Notes: a model not told the origin generated them from the letters alone. Numbered from the stretch's first letter, positions 51,829 to 62,495 are shown. The stretch is DNA of 64,000 nucleotides from Pseudoalteromonas sp. FUC4 (GCF_008370255.1 NZ_SEUI01000001.1:479275-543274); one strand, 5' to 3'. Numbers and translations: made by a program.

Positions 51829-52872
51829 ATGATGACTCAAGTATTAAACCAATTTTCAAAATGGTTTTTACACCATCAAAGTTTTGCAGGCTACATAGAG
51901 CCCGTAATGCAGGTGTTTAAACCTGCGTGGCGTGCAGGGCAGTTTAGAGCGCAAGTAGTTAGTACAACTGTACTTGGTGGCGGTTTTTTAAGTGTGCAAC
52001 TTAAGCCAAGCAAACAATGGCAGGCGCATACGTCAGGGCAGCATATAAGTTTAACGGTTGAAATTAATGGGCGATTATTAACACGCGTTTTTACCGTGGC
52101 CTCAAGCGCTCAGCAATTTAAAAATACAGGTTTGGTGCGCTTACTAATCAAAACAAATGCGCAAGGGCGCTTTACTGGCTTACTAAGCAGTGCATTAAAA
52201 GCGGGGTTGTGGTGCAATATTTCTGCGCCAAGCGGCGATTTTGTATTTAAAAACACACATACGCCAGCCACTTTTATTGCAGGTGGCTCGGGTATAACAC
52301 CTATGCTAGCTATGCTTGATGATTACTTAAGCCAAACAACGCAAAAAGTCTCGTTGGTGTATTACGCAAAAGCCACTGAGCATCAATGTGTTGATGAGCT
52401 AAGTGAGTTGGCAGCGCAGTTTGAGCATTTTTCGTTTTTATTATTAACGCGTGAGCAATCAAGCGATATAACCACCAATATTAAGCCGTGGGAAAACCCA
52501 GACATTTACTGCTGTGGTCCTGCAGCATTTATGCAAACGGTGAGCGATTTTGCTCAAACGCATAAGCTAAATTACTACCAAGAAGCCTTTGGTTTAGCGT
52601 TGCCTAGCTTAAACGACGACAGCCAATTTAATGTAAAAATTAACGCCAGTGCCCATGTTGTGTCGGGCAACGATGTTTTACTGACTCAGTTTGAAGAAAA
52701 AAAGCTACCCGTTAAACGCGGTTGCGGTATTGGTATTTGCCATCAATGCCAATGTATTAAAAAGTCAGGCGTGGTACGTAATTTAAAAACAGGTGAATTG
52801 AGTGATAACGGCGAGCAATTAATCCAACTTTGCGTAAGCCAACCTGTTAGTGATTTGGAGTTACAATTATGA
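51829..52872 (+). CDS. ferredoxin reductase-like electron donor of a fatty-acid desaturase (DesC-type)
   Basis: This 347-residue protein has an FAD-binding barrel (GQHISLTVEINGRLLTRVFTVASSA), an NAD(P)-binding domain (FIAGGSGITPMLAML, DIYCCGPAAFM) and a C-terminal plant-type [2Fe-2S] domain with CGIGICHQCQC and a late Cys (QLCVSQP). It passes electrons from NADPH to the membrane desaturase encoded next, whose start overlaps its stop (ATGA). The same gene pair, DesC and DesB, is controlled by DesT in Pseudomonas. Operators of that type lie just upstream here. Confidence 0.85.
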   Translation: MMTQVLNQFSKWFLHHQSFAGYIEPVMQVFKPAWRAGQFRAQVVSTTVLGGGFLSVQLKPSKQWQAHTSGQHISLTVEINGRLLTRVFTVASSAQQFKNTGLVRLLIKTNAQGRFTGLLSSALKAGLWCNISAPSGDFVFKNTHTPATFIAGGSGITPMLAMLDDYLSQTTQKVSLVYYAKATEHQCVDELSELAAQFEHFSFLLLTREQSSDITTNIKPWENPDIYCCGPAAFMQTVSDFAQTHKLNYYQEAFGLALPSLNDDSQFNVKINASAHVVSGNDVLLTQFEEKKLPVKRGCGIGICHQCQCIKKSGVVRNLKTGELSDNGEQLIQLCVSQPVSDLELQL

Positions 52873-53921
52873 AAAACATTAACTATGACATGCTCGCAAG
52901 CGAGCTAGATGCCATTAAAATGGATACCCTTGGCAAAGTTGGCCAACAAGATGCCGACTATATTCGCTCTGTTGTGCGCAAACAGCGAGTGTGTGAATGG
53001 AGCGGGCGAATTTTGCTAATGCTTGGTTTTATTCAGCCATTATTGTGGGTTGCAGGTGTGTTGCTATTAGCGCTTGCTAAAATTTTAGACAATATGGAAA
53101 TTGGCCACAATGTAATGCATGGTCAATACGATTGGATGAACGACAAGCAACTTAACTCACAACATTATGAGTGGGACATAGCGTGCGACGGGCAAAGTTG
53201 GCACCGCGTTCATAACTTTGAACACCATACGTATACTAACATTATTGGTAAAGACAGAGACTTTGGTTATGGCTTGTTACGTTTAAGCGATGATTTTAAA
53301 TGGCGCTTTAAAAATGTATGGCAGTTTTTTACGTATATTAATTTAAGTGTGTTATTTCAGTGGGGCGTGTCGTATCACGAATTGGCTGCAGAGCGTGTTT
53401 TTATTGGTAAAAAGAAAGAAAACCGCGAAGGGCTTGTTTCACACTCTACATTAAAGCAACGCTTTTTTAGTAAAGGCGCTCGCCAGTTAATTAAAGATTA
53501 TGCGATATTTCCGTTACTTGCAGGGCCATTATTTTTATGGGTATTGGCGGGTAATTTAGTAGCAAACTTAATCCGTAATTTATGGACGTCGACCATAATA
53601 TTTTGTGGTCACTTTACTGAAGAAACGCAAACATTTAAACAAGAAGACTGCGTAAACGAAACGCAAGGGCAGTGGTATTATCGCCAAGTACTGGGCTCGT
53701 CTAATATTAAAGGGTCGCATTGGTTTCATGTTTTAACGGGGCATTTGAGCTGCCAAATAGAGCATCACTTATTTCCTGATATGCCGTCTTCGCGCTATCA
53801 AGAAGTAGCGCCTCAAGTACAAGCCGTTTTGAAAAAACACGGTATTGATTACCATACAGGTAGCTTTTTTAAACAGTATACCTCGGTGTTAAAACGTATT
53901 ATTAGGTATTCGTTCAAGTAA
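52869..53921 (+). CDS. membrane fatty-acid desaturase (DesB-type)
   Basis: This 350-residue protein has three histidine boxes: H80-x3-H84 (GHNVMHG), H115-x3-H119-H120 (HNFEHH, with H112 before it), and QIEHHLF near the C-terminus, which bind the di-iron centre. Two hydrophobic pairs flank them. It introduces a double bond into acyl chains of existing lipids or acyl-CoA, adjusting membrane fluidity, for example in cold. It is coupled to the reductase gene by a 4-base overlap and closed by a terminator. Confidence 0.9.
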   Translation: MKNINYDMLASELDAIKMDTLGKVGQQDADYIRSVVRKQRVCEWSGRILLMLGFIQPLLWVAGVLLLALAKILDNMEIGHNVMHGQYDWMNDKQLNSQHYEWDIACDGQSWHRVHNFEHHTYTNIIGKDRDFGYGLLRLSDDFKWRFKNVWQFFTYINLSVLFQWGVSYHELAAERVFIGKKKENREGLVSHSTLKQRFFSKGARQLIKDYAIFPLLAGPLFLWVLAGNLVANLIRNLWTSTIIFCGHFTEETQTFKQEDCVNETQGQWYYRQVLGSSNIKGSHWFHVLTGHLSCQIEHHLFPDMPSSRYQEVAPQVQAVLKKHGIDYHTGSFFKQYTSVLKRIIRYSFK

Positions 53922-53937
53922 ATTATTTACCTTTAAG

Positions 53938-53972
53938 AATCGGCTAGTGCAACTGCATTAGCCGATTTTTTT
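53938..53972 (+). terminator. intrinsic terminator of the desaturase operon
   Basis: AATCGGCTA and TAGCCGATT form the stem, with an inner TGCA/TGCA match, followed by a run of T. Confidence 0.85.
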
Positions 53973-54118
53973 GTTTATAGCACCCAATGCGGTTGATTAG
54001 TAAACAGCACTTGCAAAAATTTCTCATAGTTAATTAAAAAAGCCTTACTTTAGCTATGGTTAAATAGCGTGTGATTGTCATACAATGGAGGAAAATAGAC
54101 CACACAAGAGAGATTAAA

Positions 54119-55114
54119 ATGGCCGCATTTGGTACCGTGTTTATGCCGCAGATGATTCAAGCTCGTTTTTCTGATAATAAATGGAGCGAAAGCTCAATTG
54201 TCCCTTCCGATAAACTTGAACTTCATGCTGGTGCGCACGTTCTTCATTATTCAAGTACATGTTTTGAAGGCTTAAAGGCCTTTCGCCATGAAGATGGTTC
54301 TGTTTATCTTTTTAGAATGGATGCAAACATTGCACGCATGCAACAAAGCTCAGCGCTATTAAGCTTACCGAGTTTTGATGGCGATATGCTAAAAACGATG
54401 ATTATCGATATTATGCGTGAATACGCAGATGAAACGCCATTACCACCGGGCTCTATGTATATTCGCCCAACTCATATTGGTACTGAGGCGGCAATTGGTA
54501 AAGCAGCTGCGCCATCAATGAGCTCGCTTTTATATACGTTACTATCGCCAGTAGGTGATTACTTTGCAGGTGGTGCAACTGCACTGCGCGTACTGCTTGA
54601 AGAAGATGGCATGCGCTGCGCGCCGCACATGGGTATGGTAAAAAGTGGTGGTAACTACGCCAGTGCTTTAGCACCTATTAGTGCTGCACGAACTAAGTAT
54701 CAAGCAGATCAAATTTTGTTTTGCCCAGGTGGCGACGTTCAAGAAACCGGTGCTGCTAACTTTATACTTATTGATGGCAACGAAATTATTACTAAAGCGC
54801 TTGATAGCACGTTTTTACATGGTGTAACGCGTAATAGTATTTTAACCATTGCCAAAGATTTAGGTATGACGGTAAGCGAGCGTAACTTTAGCGTTACTGA
54901 GCTACTAGAGCGTGCTGCTAAACCAGGTACTGAAGCTGCGCTTTCGGGCACTGCAGCAGTACTAACTGCTGTGGGTACGTTTATTCATAACGATAAAGAA
55001 TACAAAGTAGGTACTGGCGAGCCAGGCCCAACGACTGCGCGCCTTCGCCAAGCATTGAACGATATTCAATGGGGTAAAAGTGAAGACAAACACGGTTGGT
55101 TAACTAAAATCTAA
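54119..55114 (+). CDS. ilvE: branched-chain amino-acid aminotransferase
   Basis: The product is 331 residues from the ATG at 54119; the frame extends to 54071 but that part lacks family similarity. It is a class IV PLP enzyme: HYSSTCFEGLKAFRHEDGSVYLFR, MYIRPTHIGTEAAIG, the PLP Lys in MVKSGGNYASALAPISAA, EXGAANF-type segment (VQETGAANFILI) and LSGTAAVLTAVG. It moves the amino group between glutamate and Leu, Ile or Val, the last step of their synthesis or first of their breakdown. It stands alone, not in an ilv operon. The gene name is given by clear family resemblance. Confidence 0.85.
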   Translation: MAAFGTVFMPQMIQARFSDNKWSESSIVPSDKLELHAGAHVLHYSSTCFEGLKAFRHEDGSVYLFRMDANIARMQQSSALLSLPSFDGDMLKTMIIDIMREYADETPLPPGSMYIRPTHIGTEAAIGKAAAPSMSSLLYTLLSPVGDYFAGGATALRVLLEEDGMRCAPHMGMVKSGGNYASALAPISAARTKYQADQILFCPGGDVQETGAANFILIDGNEIITKALDSTFLHGVTRNSILTIAKDLGMTVSERNFSVTELLERAAKPGTEAALSGTAAVLTAVGTFIHNDKEYKVGTGEPGPTTARLRQALNDIQWGKSEDKHGWLTKI

Positions 55115-55141
55115 TTATAGATTTAATAGCAACTCGCATTA

Positions 55142-55166
55142 AAAAGCCACCTAATCGGTGGCTTTT
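55142..55166. terminator. bidirectional terminator between ilvE and TonB receptor
   Basis: AAAAGCCAC and GTGGCTTTT pair around CTAATCG, between the convergent ends at 55114 and 55194. Confidence 0.85.
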
Positions 55167-55193
55167 GTGTTTGGTTACTTTAAGCTGTGCTTA

Positions 55194-57764
55194 TTAAAAC
55201 TTCATTTCTATTTTGCCGTACACGTAGCGTCCGTTAAACCCATAAGCTGAGAAGCTAGAGTAAGCAAATAAACGCGAGAAGGTTGTTAAATCGTCAACAT
55301 TTTCACGGGTTGCGTCTGGGTAAACATCAAAAATGTTATTAGCACCTACGCTTAGCGATACGTTGCTAGTAAGCGAATAGGCAACATCTAAGTCGGTTAT
55401 CCATTTAGGTTTTAGCACTTCGTTACGTTCTGGGTTATCTGAAGGGTCTTGAGTTTCTCCGTAACGTGTTGTTCTAAGCGTGGTACGAATATCATCGTTA
55501 GTCCATGTTGCACTTAAATTGTATTTATTACGCGGTGTACTTACTTCAAAACGACGTAGTTCGTTACCAGAGAATAAGTTGTCTTGATCAAACCCTGCAC
55601 CTTGTAGCTCTGCTGGTGGGTCAATTATATCGGTAACTTCATTTTTACCGTAGTTATAACCTAAGTTAAAGGCAATATCGCCGTAACCATCGGTTGCTAC
55701 ATTATAAGAAGCTACAACATCAACACCGCGCGTTTTACTGTCAATTGCGTTTAAGAAGAAACGACCTTGGTTAGCGCCTGTGCCTTCAAGAAGTTGCTCA
55801 ATAGCAGCGCCCGATAAGTTGTTTGATAGCACAATACGGTCATCAATTAATATTTGGTAGTAATCAACCGATAAGCTGAAATTAAAGTCGGTAGACCATG
55901 TAAAACCAATACCGTAGTTTGTTGCTTCTTCAGCATCAAGACCAGGTGAGCCCAGTGCTTTTGCTACATCGCTGCTTGGTGCGAACGTACCGGTTTCGGT
56001 TGGTTCGCCATCAACAAATACAGTGGCCACTGAGGTAAAGTATTGTTGCTGCAAAGAAGGGGCTCTAAAACCAGTAGATACAGAAGCGCGCAGCGCTAGG
56101 TCTTCAGTTAATGAATAACGAGTCGCAACTTTACCGTTAAGTGTATCGCCAAAGTCTGAGTAATCTTCATAACGGGCGGCAACCGCTAAATTCCAATCGT
56201 CGGTTAGGTAGGTTTCAAGGTCTATATACAAGCTCACGTTATGGCGGCTATTGTCGCCCTCAGACTCGGGTGTAAACCCTGGGAATACTTGTGCGCCCGC
56301 TGCGCCAAATGGGCCATCAACAGGGTCGGTTACTGCGCCGCCTGGGCCAAATGACCCTTGTGCATATGATGCTTCTTCGCCTGCATCTATTTGGTATCCT
56401 TCGCGGCGATATTCAGCGCCTACAGCGACACTTACTGAACTTTCTAAAAAGCTGACGTCTACTTCGCGGCTAAAATCAACGTTTAAGGTAAGTTGATCGT
56501 AAGTAAGGGTGCCGGCATCAAAGCTTGTTTGACTAGTAGGGCCATAAGAGGTATTTAAGCTATTTATAACACCAAACTCGAATGCATCTTGACCATATAC
56601 GGCCGACACATCGTAATTCCATTCACTTACAAAACTTTTAGCGCCAAGTGCCAGTGAAAAGTCATCTATATCTGAGGTGATAACAGGTAAAAAGCCATCA
56701 GGATAAACTTCTTCTATATTACGGCTATCGCTTGCACGGCGATAAAAACCGCCGCCTTCGCCTTCGCGTTTGCTGTAAGAGCCAAACGAATATAAATCTA
56801 CTTTGTTTGTTAATTGATACCCCGCGTTATAAAACACTGAAAAGTCTTCTACATCGCCATTACCAAAGTTATGGTTATATCGATTTACGGTAAGTTCACG
56901 TGGGTCGAGGGAGCCATCATCTAATCGTGCGTAGTTTTCGCGTTGGTCGTAGTCAGAGCGGTTTGTTGAATGGCGGTCGCGGTATTCTGTTGAGATGTTT
57001 AAAAAGCCATTATCGCCAAGTTCAAAACCCATATTACCTTGCAGCGTTAGTGTTTGGCCGTCTGTTAAAGAGCGATCGCCCCCTTCGGTAAAGGCTAAAT
57101 TACCATCACTGCCTTCAGAAACTGATTTTAGCTGTGGTACACCGTCCATTTCGGTTACGTTAGCGCCATATATAGCTGCCACTGAGCCACCGCTGCTAGC
57201 ACTTTTAAGCACAATATTAATAACACCGGCTATAGCATCAGAGCCATATTGGGCTGCTGCACCATCACGTAATACTTCAATGCGGTCGATAGCATTTGCT
57301 GGAATTGCATTTAAATCAACCGATGATGAACCACGACCCGTTGAGCCATTTAAGTTAAGTAATGCGTTGCTATGGCGACGTTTACCATTAACAAGCACTA
57401 AAGTGTGATCAGGTGCTAAACCACGAAGTTGAGCAGGGCGAACATGGTCACTACCATCAGTAAGTGATGCTTGCGGAAAGTTAAAGCTAGGTAATAAACT
57501 GCTAAGCAGGGCATTGGTTTCAGTAAAGCCTGAATTTTTAAGTGCATCTGCACCAATTATATCAATAGGTACTGCGCTGTCTTCTACTGTACGGCCTAAT
57601 CGGCGAGAGCCAATTACGCTTATTTGTTCGATGTTTTCTTCTGCTTTGGTGTCTTGCTCTGCAGCATTTACTGAGAGCGAACCAAGTAGTGCAGCTGATG
57701 CGCTCATTGCGAGTAATATTTGTGGTACTGATTGCTGTAATTTAAATAACGGTTTTCTATTCAT
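55194..57764 (-). CDS. TonB-dependent receptor
   Basis: The product is 856 residues from the ATG at 57764, preceded by GGGGAAA; the frame extends to 57785. The signal peptide (ILLAMSASAALLGSLSVNAA) is followed by a TonB box-like IEQISVIGSR and a plug (DSAVPIDIIGADALKNSGFTETNALLSSLLPSFNF, LRGLAPDHTLVLVNGKRRHSNALLNLNG, VDLNAIPANAIDRIEVLRDGAAAQYGSDAIAGVINI). The barrel ends in KIEMKF. It is of the iron-complex/vitamin-like receptor type with no partner gene nearby, so the ligand is unknown. Confidence 0.9.
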   Translation of the reverse strand: MNRKPLFKLQQSVPQILLAMSASAALLGSLSVNAAEQDTKAEENIEQISVIGSRRLGRTVEDSAVPIDIIGADALKNSGFTETNALLSSLLPSFNFPQASLTDGSDHVRPAQLRGLAPDHTLVLVNGKRRHSNALLNLNGSTGRGSSSVDLNAIPANAIDRIEVLRDGAAAQYGSDAIAGVINIVLKSASSGGSVAAIYGANVTEMDGVPQLKSVSEGSDGNLAFTEGGDRSLTDGQTLTLQGNMGFELGDNGFLNISTEYRDRHSTNRSDYDQRENYARLDDGSLDPRELTVNRYNHNFGNGDVEDFSVFYNAGYQLTNKVDLYSFGSYSKREGEGGGFYRRASDSRNIEEVYPDGFLPVITSDIDDFSLALGAKSFVSEWNYDVSAVYGQDAFEFGVINSLNTSYGPTSQTSFDAGTLTYDQLTLNVDFSREVDVSFLESSVSVAVGAEYRREGYQIDAGEEASYAQGSFGPGGAVTDPVDGPFGAAGAQVFPGFTPESEGDNSRHNVSLYIDLETYLTDDWNLAVAARYEDYSDFGDTLNGKVATRYSLTEDLALRASVSTGFRAPSLQQQYFTSVATVFVDGEPTETGTFAPSSDVAKALGSPGLDAEEATNYGIGFTWSTDFNFSLSVDYYQILIDDRIVLSNNLSGAAIEQLLEGTGANQGRFFLNAIDSKTRGVDVVASYNVATDGYGDIAFNLGYNYGKNEVTDIIDPPAELQGAGFDQDNLFSGNELRRFEVSTPRNKYNLSATWTNDDIRTTLRTTRYGETQDPSDNPERNEVLKPKWITDLDVAYSLTSNVSLSVGANNIFDVYPDATRENVDDLTTFSRLFAYSSFSAYGFNGRYVYGKIEMKF

Positions 57765-58479
57765 GCTGTATTTCCCCATACCCATTGAATTATTTTATTT
57801 TTGTACAAAAAGATTAATACCAACCCGCAATAATACTTAATCATTTTTAGGGGCTAAACGTGCCGTTACCTGCGTTAAAAAATTCTCATTTACGACTGCA
57901 TGGATGCAGAAGGTAGAGCAATGCAGGAGCAATTGCCGAGAACAACTAAATAGCGAATTTTTTGCCTAGCTATCAACACGTTTTTCCATCCTCAAAATAG
58001 ATCACCTAATTAAGCGGATTGGTATAAACTTTTTTGTTACCTTGAACATATACTTAATTAACAAAGGCAGTCAATTGAATAACATTCAATTAATTTAGGT
58101 GTTTTTATAATTACATTTGATTGTTTTTTATAATGACCATTGTTTTAGTTATATAGCGAAGGTAATTGCTAAGTAATTGATGGGTAATGAATTATATTTA
58201 AAAATTAAGTTAACATTTAATTAACTGGTAAGACGAGTCTGGCGGGGATGACTAATTACAAGTAAGAAGCCATTTCTATTGGCCTAGCAATAAACAGCTG
58301 TTTGGCTATAAATATTTTTAAAAATTTTAAATACAAATAAATTCATCAATTGTTAATTTAATTAACATTTGACGAATGGTTTATAAATTATGTACTACTT
58401 AATCGAGCCTATACTTTAAAGCATGAAGCAATTTTGTTTTTATAAGTAATTGGTATAAAAAAGAGTGCTAAAAATAGTG
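57765..58479. other. intergenic region upstream of the TonB receptor, with a REP-like palindrome
   Basis: This ~715-bp stretch has no convincing gene. CTGCATGGATGCAG (57897-57910) is a palindrome around GG, related in form to GCCATGGATGGC inside the transposase gene at 47 kb, and is followed by AGAGCAATGCAGGAGCAATTG-like sequence. It may be a solitary REP-type element. The rest is very AT-rich and should contain the receptor promoter. Confidence 0.4.
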
Positions 58480-58794
58480 TTAAAATTTAATTTTTCCAAC
58501 AAGCATATCTTTAAACATTACCCAATCTCCCCACAAACTGTAAAAAGGGTGTTTAAAAGTAGCTGGGCGGTTTTTTTCAAAAAAGAAATGCCCAATCCAC
58601 GCAAACCCATACCCAATAACAGGTAATAGCCACAATAAACTGTAGTGTTGTTTTAATAATGCTACTGCGATTACAGCAAGAACAAGTGCACTTCCTATAA
58701 AATGTAAGCGGCGGCAAATCACGTTGCGGTGCTCTTTTAAATAATAAGGATAGAAGGCTTTAAAGCTTTTAAATGTGGGGTTTGTACTTTGCAT
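58480..58794 (-). CDS. short Mpo1-like protein (DUF962)
   Basis: This 104-residue protein carries the whole short DUF962 pattern: SFKAFYPYYLKEHRNVICRRLHFIGSALVLAV, a second membrane helix, then VIGYGFAWIGHFFFEKNRPATFKHPFYSLWGDWVMF with conserved His, Glu and Asp. It belongs to the same superfamily as the longer protein encoded at 42987-43490. The role in bacteria is unknown; the yeast relative is a lipid dioxygenase. Confidence 0.8.
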   Translation of the reverse strand: MQSTNPTFKSFKAFYPYYLKEHRNVICRRLHFIGSALVLAVIAVALLKQHYSLLWLLPVIGYGFAWIGHFFFEKNRPATFKHPFYSLWGDWVMFKDMLVGKIKF

Positions 58795-58957
58795 TGTGTG
58801 CTCTTTTATTGTTTTTTATTTTATGAGGGTAGTGCTATTAAAGCGTAAGTTTACATTTGTTTACAGCGATAAATGACGCTTAACGCATCTAAATAGACAA
58901 AAGGGCTAAAAGTTAATAACTTAGGCGCACTATTAATAAATAAGAATGGAACTCAGG

Positions 58958-61114
58958 ATGTTTAAACATACTCTAGCGTGTGCTGTAATTGTAGCGCTTA
59001 GCGGCTGTTCAGAGCCAACTAATACGGTAACTCAAGAAGAAGTAAAAGCACCTATGAAGCAAGTTAACGCAGTTATATACCCAGAAACAAAAAAAGGCGA
59101 TGTCGTAGATACCTACTTTGAAGAAGCGGTTAGCGACCCATACCGTTGGCTTGAAGATGACATGAGCAGCGAAACTGCCGATTGGGTTAAAACGCAAAAC
59201 AATTTAACGTTTTCTTATTTAGAACAAATACCTTATCGCGATAAATTAAAGCAGCGCCTTGAAAAACTAATGAACTACGAAAAAATAGGCCCTCCTTTTA
59301 CTGAAGGCGATTACACCTATTTTTATAAAAACGATGGTCTGCAAAATCAATATGTTTTGTACCGCAGTAAAGATGGCGGCGACGTAGAAGTATTTTTAGA
59401 TCCAAACAAGTTTAGTGACGATGGTACGACGTCTATGTCGGGTTTATCGTTTTCAAAAGACGGCTCATTACTCGCTTATCAAATATCTGAAGGTGGTAGC
59501 GACTGGCGTAAAATTATAGTTATTGATGCACATACTAAAGAACAAGTTGAAGAAGCGCTTGTTGACGTTAAATTTAGTGGCATAGAGTGGCTTGGCAACG
59601 AAGGTTTTTATTATTCAAGTTACGAAAAACCTAAAGGCAGTGAGCTTTCGGCTAAAACAGATCAGCATAAAGCGTATTACCATAAGTTAGGTACTGCTCA
59701 GTCAGCTGATAGTGTTGTATTTGGTGAAACTGATGCGCAAAAACATCGCTATGTAGGCGCTGATGTAACTCATGATGGTCGATACTTACTTATTTCAGCT
59801 AGTACATCTACCTCAGGCAATAAGCTGTTTATAAAAGACTTAACAAAGCAAAACAGTGAGTTTGTAACGGTTGTTGGAAATACTGATTCAGATACATCAG
59901 TGATTGATAACGAAGGCAGCAAGCTGTTTTTAGTTACTAACCTTAATGCACCAAACAAAAAAGTAGTGACGGTTGATGCAAGCAACCCAAGCCCAGAAAA
60001 TTGGGTTGATTTAATTCCTGAAACCAAAAACGTACTAAACCTTACAAAAGGCGGCGATACCTTTTTTGCAAACTACATGGTTGATGCGATTTCGCAGGTA
60101 AAACAGTACAACAAAAAAGGTGAGCTAATTCGCGAAATTACATTGCCAGACGTAGGTACAGCACGCGGTTTTGGCGGTAAAAAAGATCAAACAACGCTTT
60201 ATTATTCGTTCACTAACTACAAAACACCAGGTACTACTTATACGTTTGACGTAACTACGGGGGAATCGGGTGTTTATCGTAAGTCGGCTATTGATTTTAA
60301 TAGTGATGATTACACGTCTGAGCAGGTGTTTTACACATCAAAAGACGGTACTATAATACCGATGGTAATTACCTATAAAACAGGCATTAAGCTTGATGGT
60401 TCAAACCCTACTATTTTATACGGTTACGGTGGTTTTAATATTAGTTTAACGCCAAGCTTTAGCCCAGTTAATGCAGTATGGCTTGAGCAAGGTGGTGTAT
60501 ACGCCATTGCTAATATTCGCGGTGGTGGTGAGTACGGTAAAGACTGGCATAATGCAGGCACTAAATTGCAAAAGCAAAATGTGTTTGACGACTTTATTGC
60601 TGCGGCTGAGTACTTAAAAGATAAGAAGTACACCTCTAAAAAACGCTTAGCACTTCGCGGTGGATCTAACGGTGGTTTGTTAGTTGGCGCAGTGATGACG
60701 CAGCGCCCAGACTTATTTCAAGTTGCTCTTCCTGCTGTAGGTGTACTTGATATGCTGCGCTACCATACATTTACTGCGGGCGCTGGTTGGGCATACGACT
60801 ACGGCACCAGTGAGCAAAGCAAAGAAATGTTTGAATACATTAAAGGTTACTCACCACTTCATAATGTAAAAGCAGGTGTTGAGTATCCAGCCACTATGAT
60901 CACAACTGGCGATCATGATGACCGCGTTGTTCCTTCGCATTCGTTTAAGTTTGCAGCTGAGCTTCAAGCAAAGCAAACAGGTAATAACCCAACGCTTATT
61001 CGCATAGAAACCAATGCGGGGCATGGTGCAGGTACTCCAACGAGTAAAACAATTGAGCAGTACGCTGATATATTTGGTTTTACGCTATATAACATGGGCG
61101 TAGAGTCGTTATAA
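58958..61114 (+). CDS. prolyl oligopeptidase (S9A), lipoprotein
   Basis: The product is 718 residues from the ATG at 58958, with GGA seven bases before it; another ATG at 58946 would spoil the signal. Signal [11 protein letters not shown] gives a lipoprotein. The seven-bladed propeller ([22 protein letters not shown] at its edge) is followed by the catalytic domain with Ser in [11 protein letters not shown], Asp in [15 protein letters not shown] and His in NAGHGAGT. It cleaves proline-containing peptides up to about 30 residues in the periplasm or at the surface, as expected for a protein-degrading marine bacterium. Confidence 0.9.
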   Translation: MFKHTLACAVIVALSGCSEPTNTVTQEEVKAPMKQVNAVIYPETKKGDVVDTYFEEAVSDPYRWLEDDMSSETADWVKTQNNLTFSYLEQIPYRDKLKQRLEKLMNYEKIGPPFTEGDYTYFYKNDGLQNQYVLYRSKDGGDVEVFLDPNKFSDDGTTSMSGLSFSKDGSLLAYQISEGGSDWRKIIVIDAHTKEQVEEALVDVKFSGIEWLGNEGFYYSSYEKPKGSELSAKTDQHKAYYHKLGTAQSADSVVFGETDAQKHRYVGADVTHDGRYLLISASTSTSGNKLFIKDLTKQNSEFVTVVGNTDSDTSVIDNEGSKLFLVTNLNAPNKKVVTVDASNPSPENWVDLIPETKNVLNLTKGGDTFFANYMVDAISQVKQYNKKGELIREITLPDVGTARGFGGKKDQTTLYYSFTNYKTPGTTYTFDVTTGESGVYRKSAIDFNSDDYTSEQVFYTSKDGTIIPMVITYKTGIKLDGSNPTILYGYGGFNISLTPSFSPVNAVWLEQGGVYAIANIRGGGEYGKDWHNAGTKLQKQNVFDDFIAAAEYLKDKKYTSKKRLALRGGSNGGLLVGAVMTQRPDLFQVALPAVGVLDMLRYHTFTAGAGWAYDYGTSEQSKEMFEYIKGYSPLHNVKAGVEYPATMITTGDHDDRVVPSHSFKFAAELQAKQTGNNPTLIRIETNAGHGAGTPTSKTIEQYADIFGFTLYNMGVESL

Positions 61115-61152
61115 AAGCGCTTTAACAAAATAGCTAACTTAATAGCTGAGCA

Positions 61153-61187
61153 AAAGGCCGAGTAAATTTAATTTACTCGGCCTTTTT
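61153..61187. terminator. bidirectional terminator between prolyl oligopeptidase and dGTPase genes
   Basis: AAAGGCCGAGTAAAT pairs with ATTTACTCGGCCTTT around TTA, followed by T residues, between the convergent ends at 61114 and 61203. Confidence 0.9.
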
Positions 61188-61202
61188 AAATTGGCACTAT
61201 TG

Positions 61203-62495
61203 TTACTGCATAGGTGAAAACAATCGTTGATACGTTTTATAGGCGTATTCGTCGGTCATGCCGCTTAAGTAATCGCAAATTATACGCATCCCTTGGTTTT
61301 GCTTTTGCGCTTCTATGTATTGTGCTTGTGTTGTTTCGGGCAATAAACGCAGCGGATCGCTCGCAAACGCGGTAAATAACTCTATTAGTAAGTTTTGACC
61401 TTTGAACTCTATTTGCTGCATTTCGGGGTCGCGTATTAAACGTTGAAACACAAAATGCTTCAGTATTTGCAACACACTGTCGTATTGGGCATCTAATTTA
61501 GCGGTGTACTTTAAAATAGGGCATTCAAAGTTATCGTTTTGAATATCCAAATGTATATGAATAATAAAGGTATTAACCAGCTCACCTATGGCATCTTTTC
61601 GCTCATAATCATTTTTTGAAAACAAGCGCTGGGTCAGCGATTCAAGCATGGTGTTTAACCAGTCAAAGTTAAGTGCTTTTAAATGAGGTAAAGCATGAGT
61701 TTGCCAATCGTCTAATGTGAGTACGTGGGTTGCAATGGCATCTTCTAAGTCGTGTACCGCGTATGCTATATCGTCGGCATGCTCCATTATGGCGCTGTCG
61801 AGCGATTTATAGGTTGTTTTAGCGCGGTACTTATCAATTGCAGCGTGGTTGCCAAGCAACGTTTTATCGTTTTGACTCAGTGGTTCTACTATCCAATTGA
61901 ATATGGTTGCATCGTCGTTGTATAACCCTTTGGCAGGTCGCCAATCATCAGCTTTAATAAATGCACGACCGGTTTTTGCATCGGGAATGGTATGCCAAAG
62001 CGTATTAATAAACGCGGGGTATTTTATAAATCCTAATAAAGTACGACGAGTTAGGTTCATACCGTGGCCATTACTGTAGGGCTCAAGTTTTGCAACTATG
62101 CGCAGTGTTTGTGCGTTACCCTCAAAACCACCGTGATCGCGCATCATGTAATTTAGCGCTATTTCACCACCATGGCCAAAAGGCGGATGGCCAATATCGT
62201 GCGCCAAGCACAATGTTTCGAGCAGTCCAGTTGATGGAAAGTGCGTAAAGTCGCTATGTTGCGCTTTTAAATGGCGCAATATGCCGGTACCAATTTGCGA
62301 TACTTCTAAAGAATGGGTAAGGCGAGTGCGGTAAAAGTCGTTTAGGCCAATGCCCATAATTTGGGTTTTAGCTTGCAAACGCCTAAATGCAGCTGCATGA
62401 ATAATACGCGAACGATCGACCTGCCACGGCGAGCGGTTATCGTTAGGACGATGTTTATATTGCTCTATTATTCGGCTTTGCCATTGTTTATCCAT
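61203..62495 (-). CDS. dgt: dGTPase-like HD-domain nucleotide triphosphohydrolase
   Basis: This 430-residue cytoplasmic enzyme has the HD-domain metal ligands in RTRLTHSLEVSQIG (His) and LCLAHDIGHPPFGHGGE (His-Asp), with MEHADDIAYAVHDLEDA (Asp) later, as in Dgt proteins. The N-terminal SPWQVDRSRIIHAAAFRRLQAKTQIM segment is also typical. It splits dGTP, and in some members other dNTPs, into the nucleoside and triphosphate, controlling dNTP pools; related enzymes restrict phage. The length is near the short-form family (about 440) rather than E. coli Dgt (505). Confidence 0.85.
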   Translation of the reverse strand: MDKQWQSRIIEQYKHRPNDNRSPWQVDRSRIIHAAAFRRLQAKTQIMGIGLNDFYRTRLTHSLEVSQIGTGILRHLKAQHSDFTHFPSTGLLETLCLAHDIGHPPFGHGGEIALNYMMRDHGGFEGNAQTLRIVAKLEPYSNGHGMNLTRRTLLGFIKYPAFINTLWHTIPDAKTGRAFIKADDWRPAKGLYNDDATIFNWIVEPLSQNDKTLLGNHAAIDKYRAKTTYKSLDSAIMEHADDIAYAVHDLEDAIATHVLTLDDWQTHALPHLKALNFDWLNTMLESLTQRLFSKNDYERKDAIGELVNTFIIHIHLDIQNDNFECPILKYTAKLDAQYDSVLQILKHFVFQRLIRDPEMQQIEFKGQNLLIELFTAFASDPLRLLPETTQAQYIEAQKQNQGMRIICDYLSGMTDEYAYKTYQRLFSPMQ

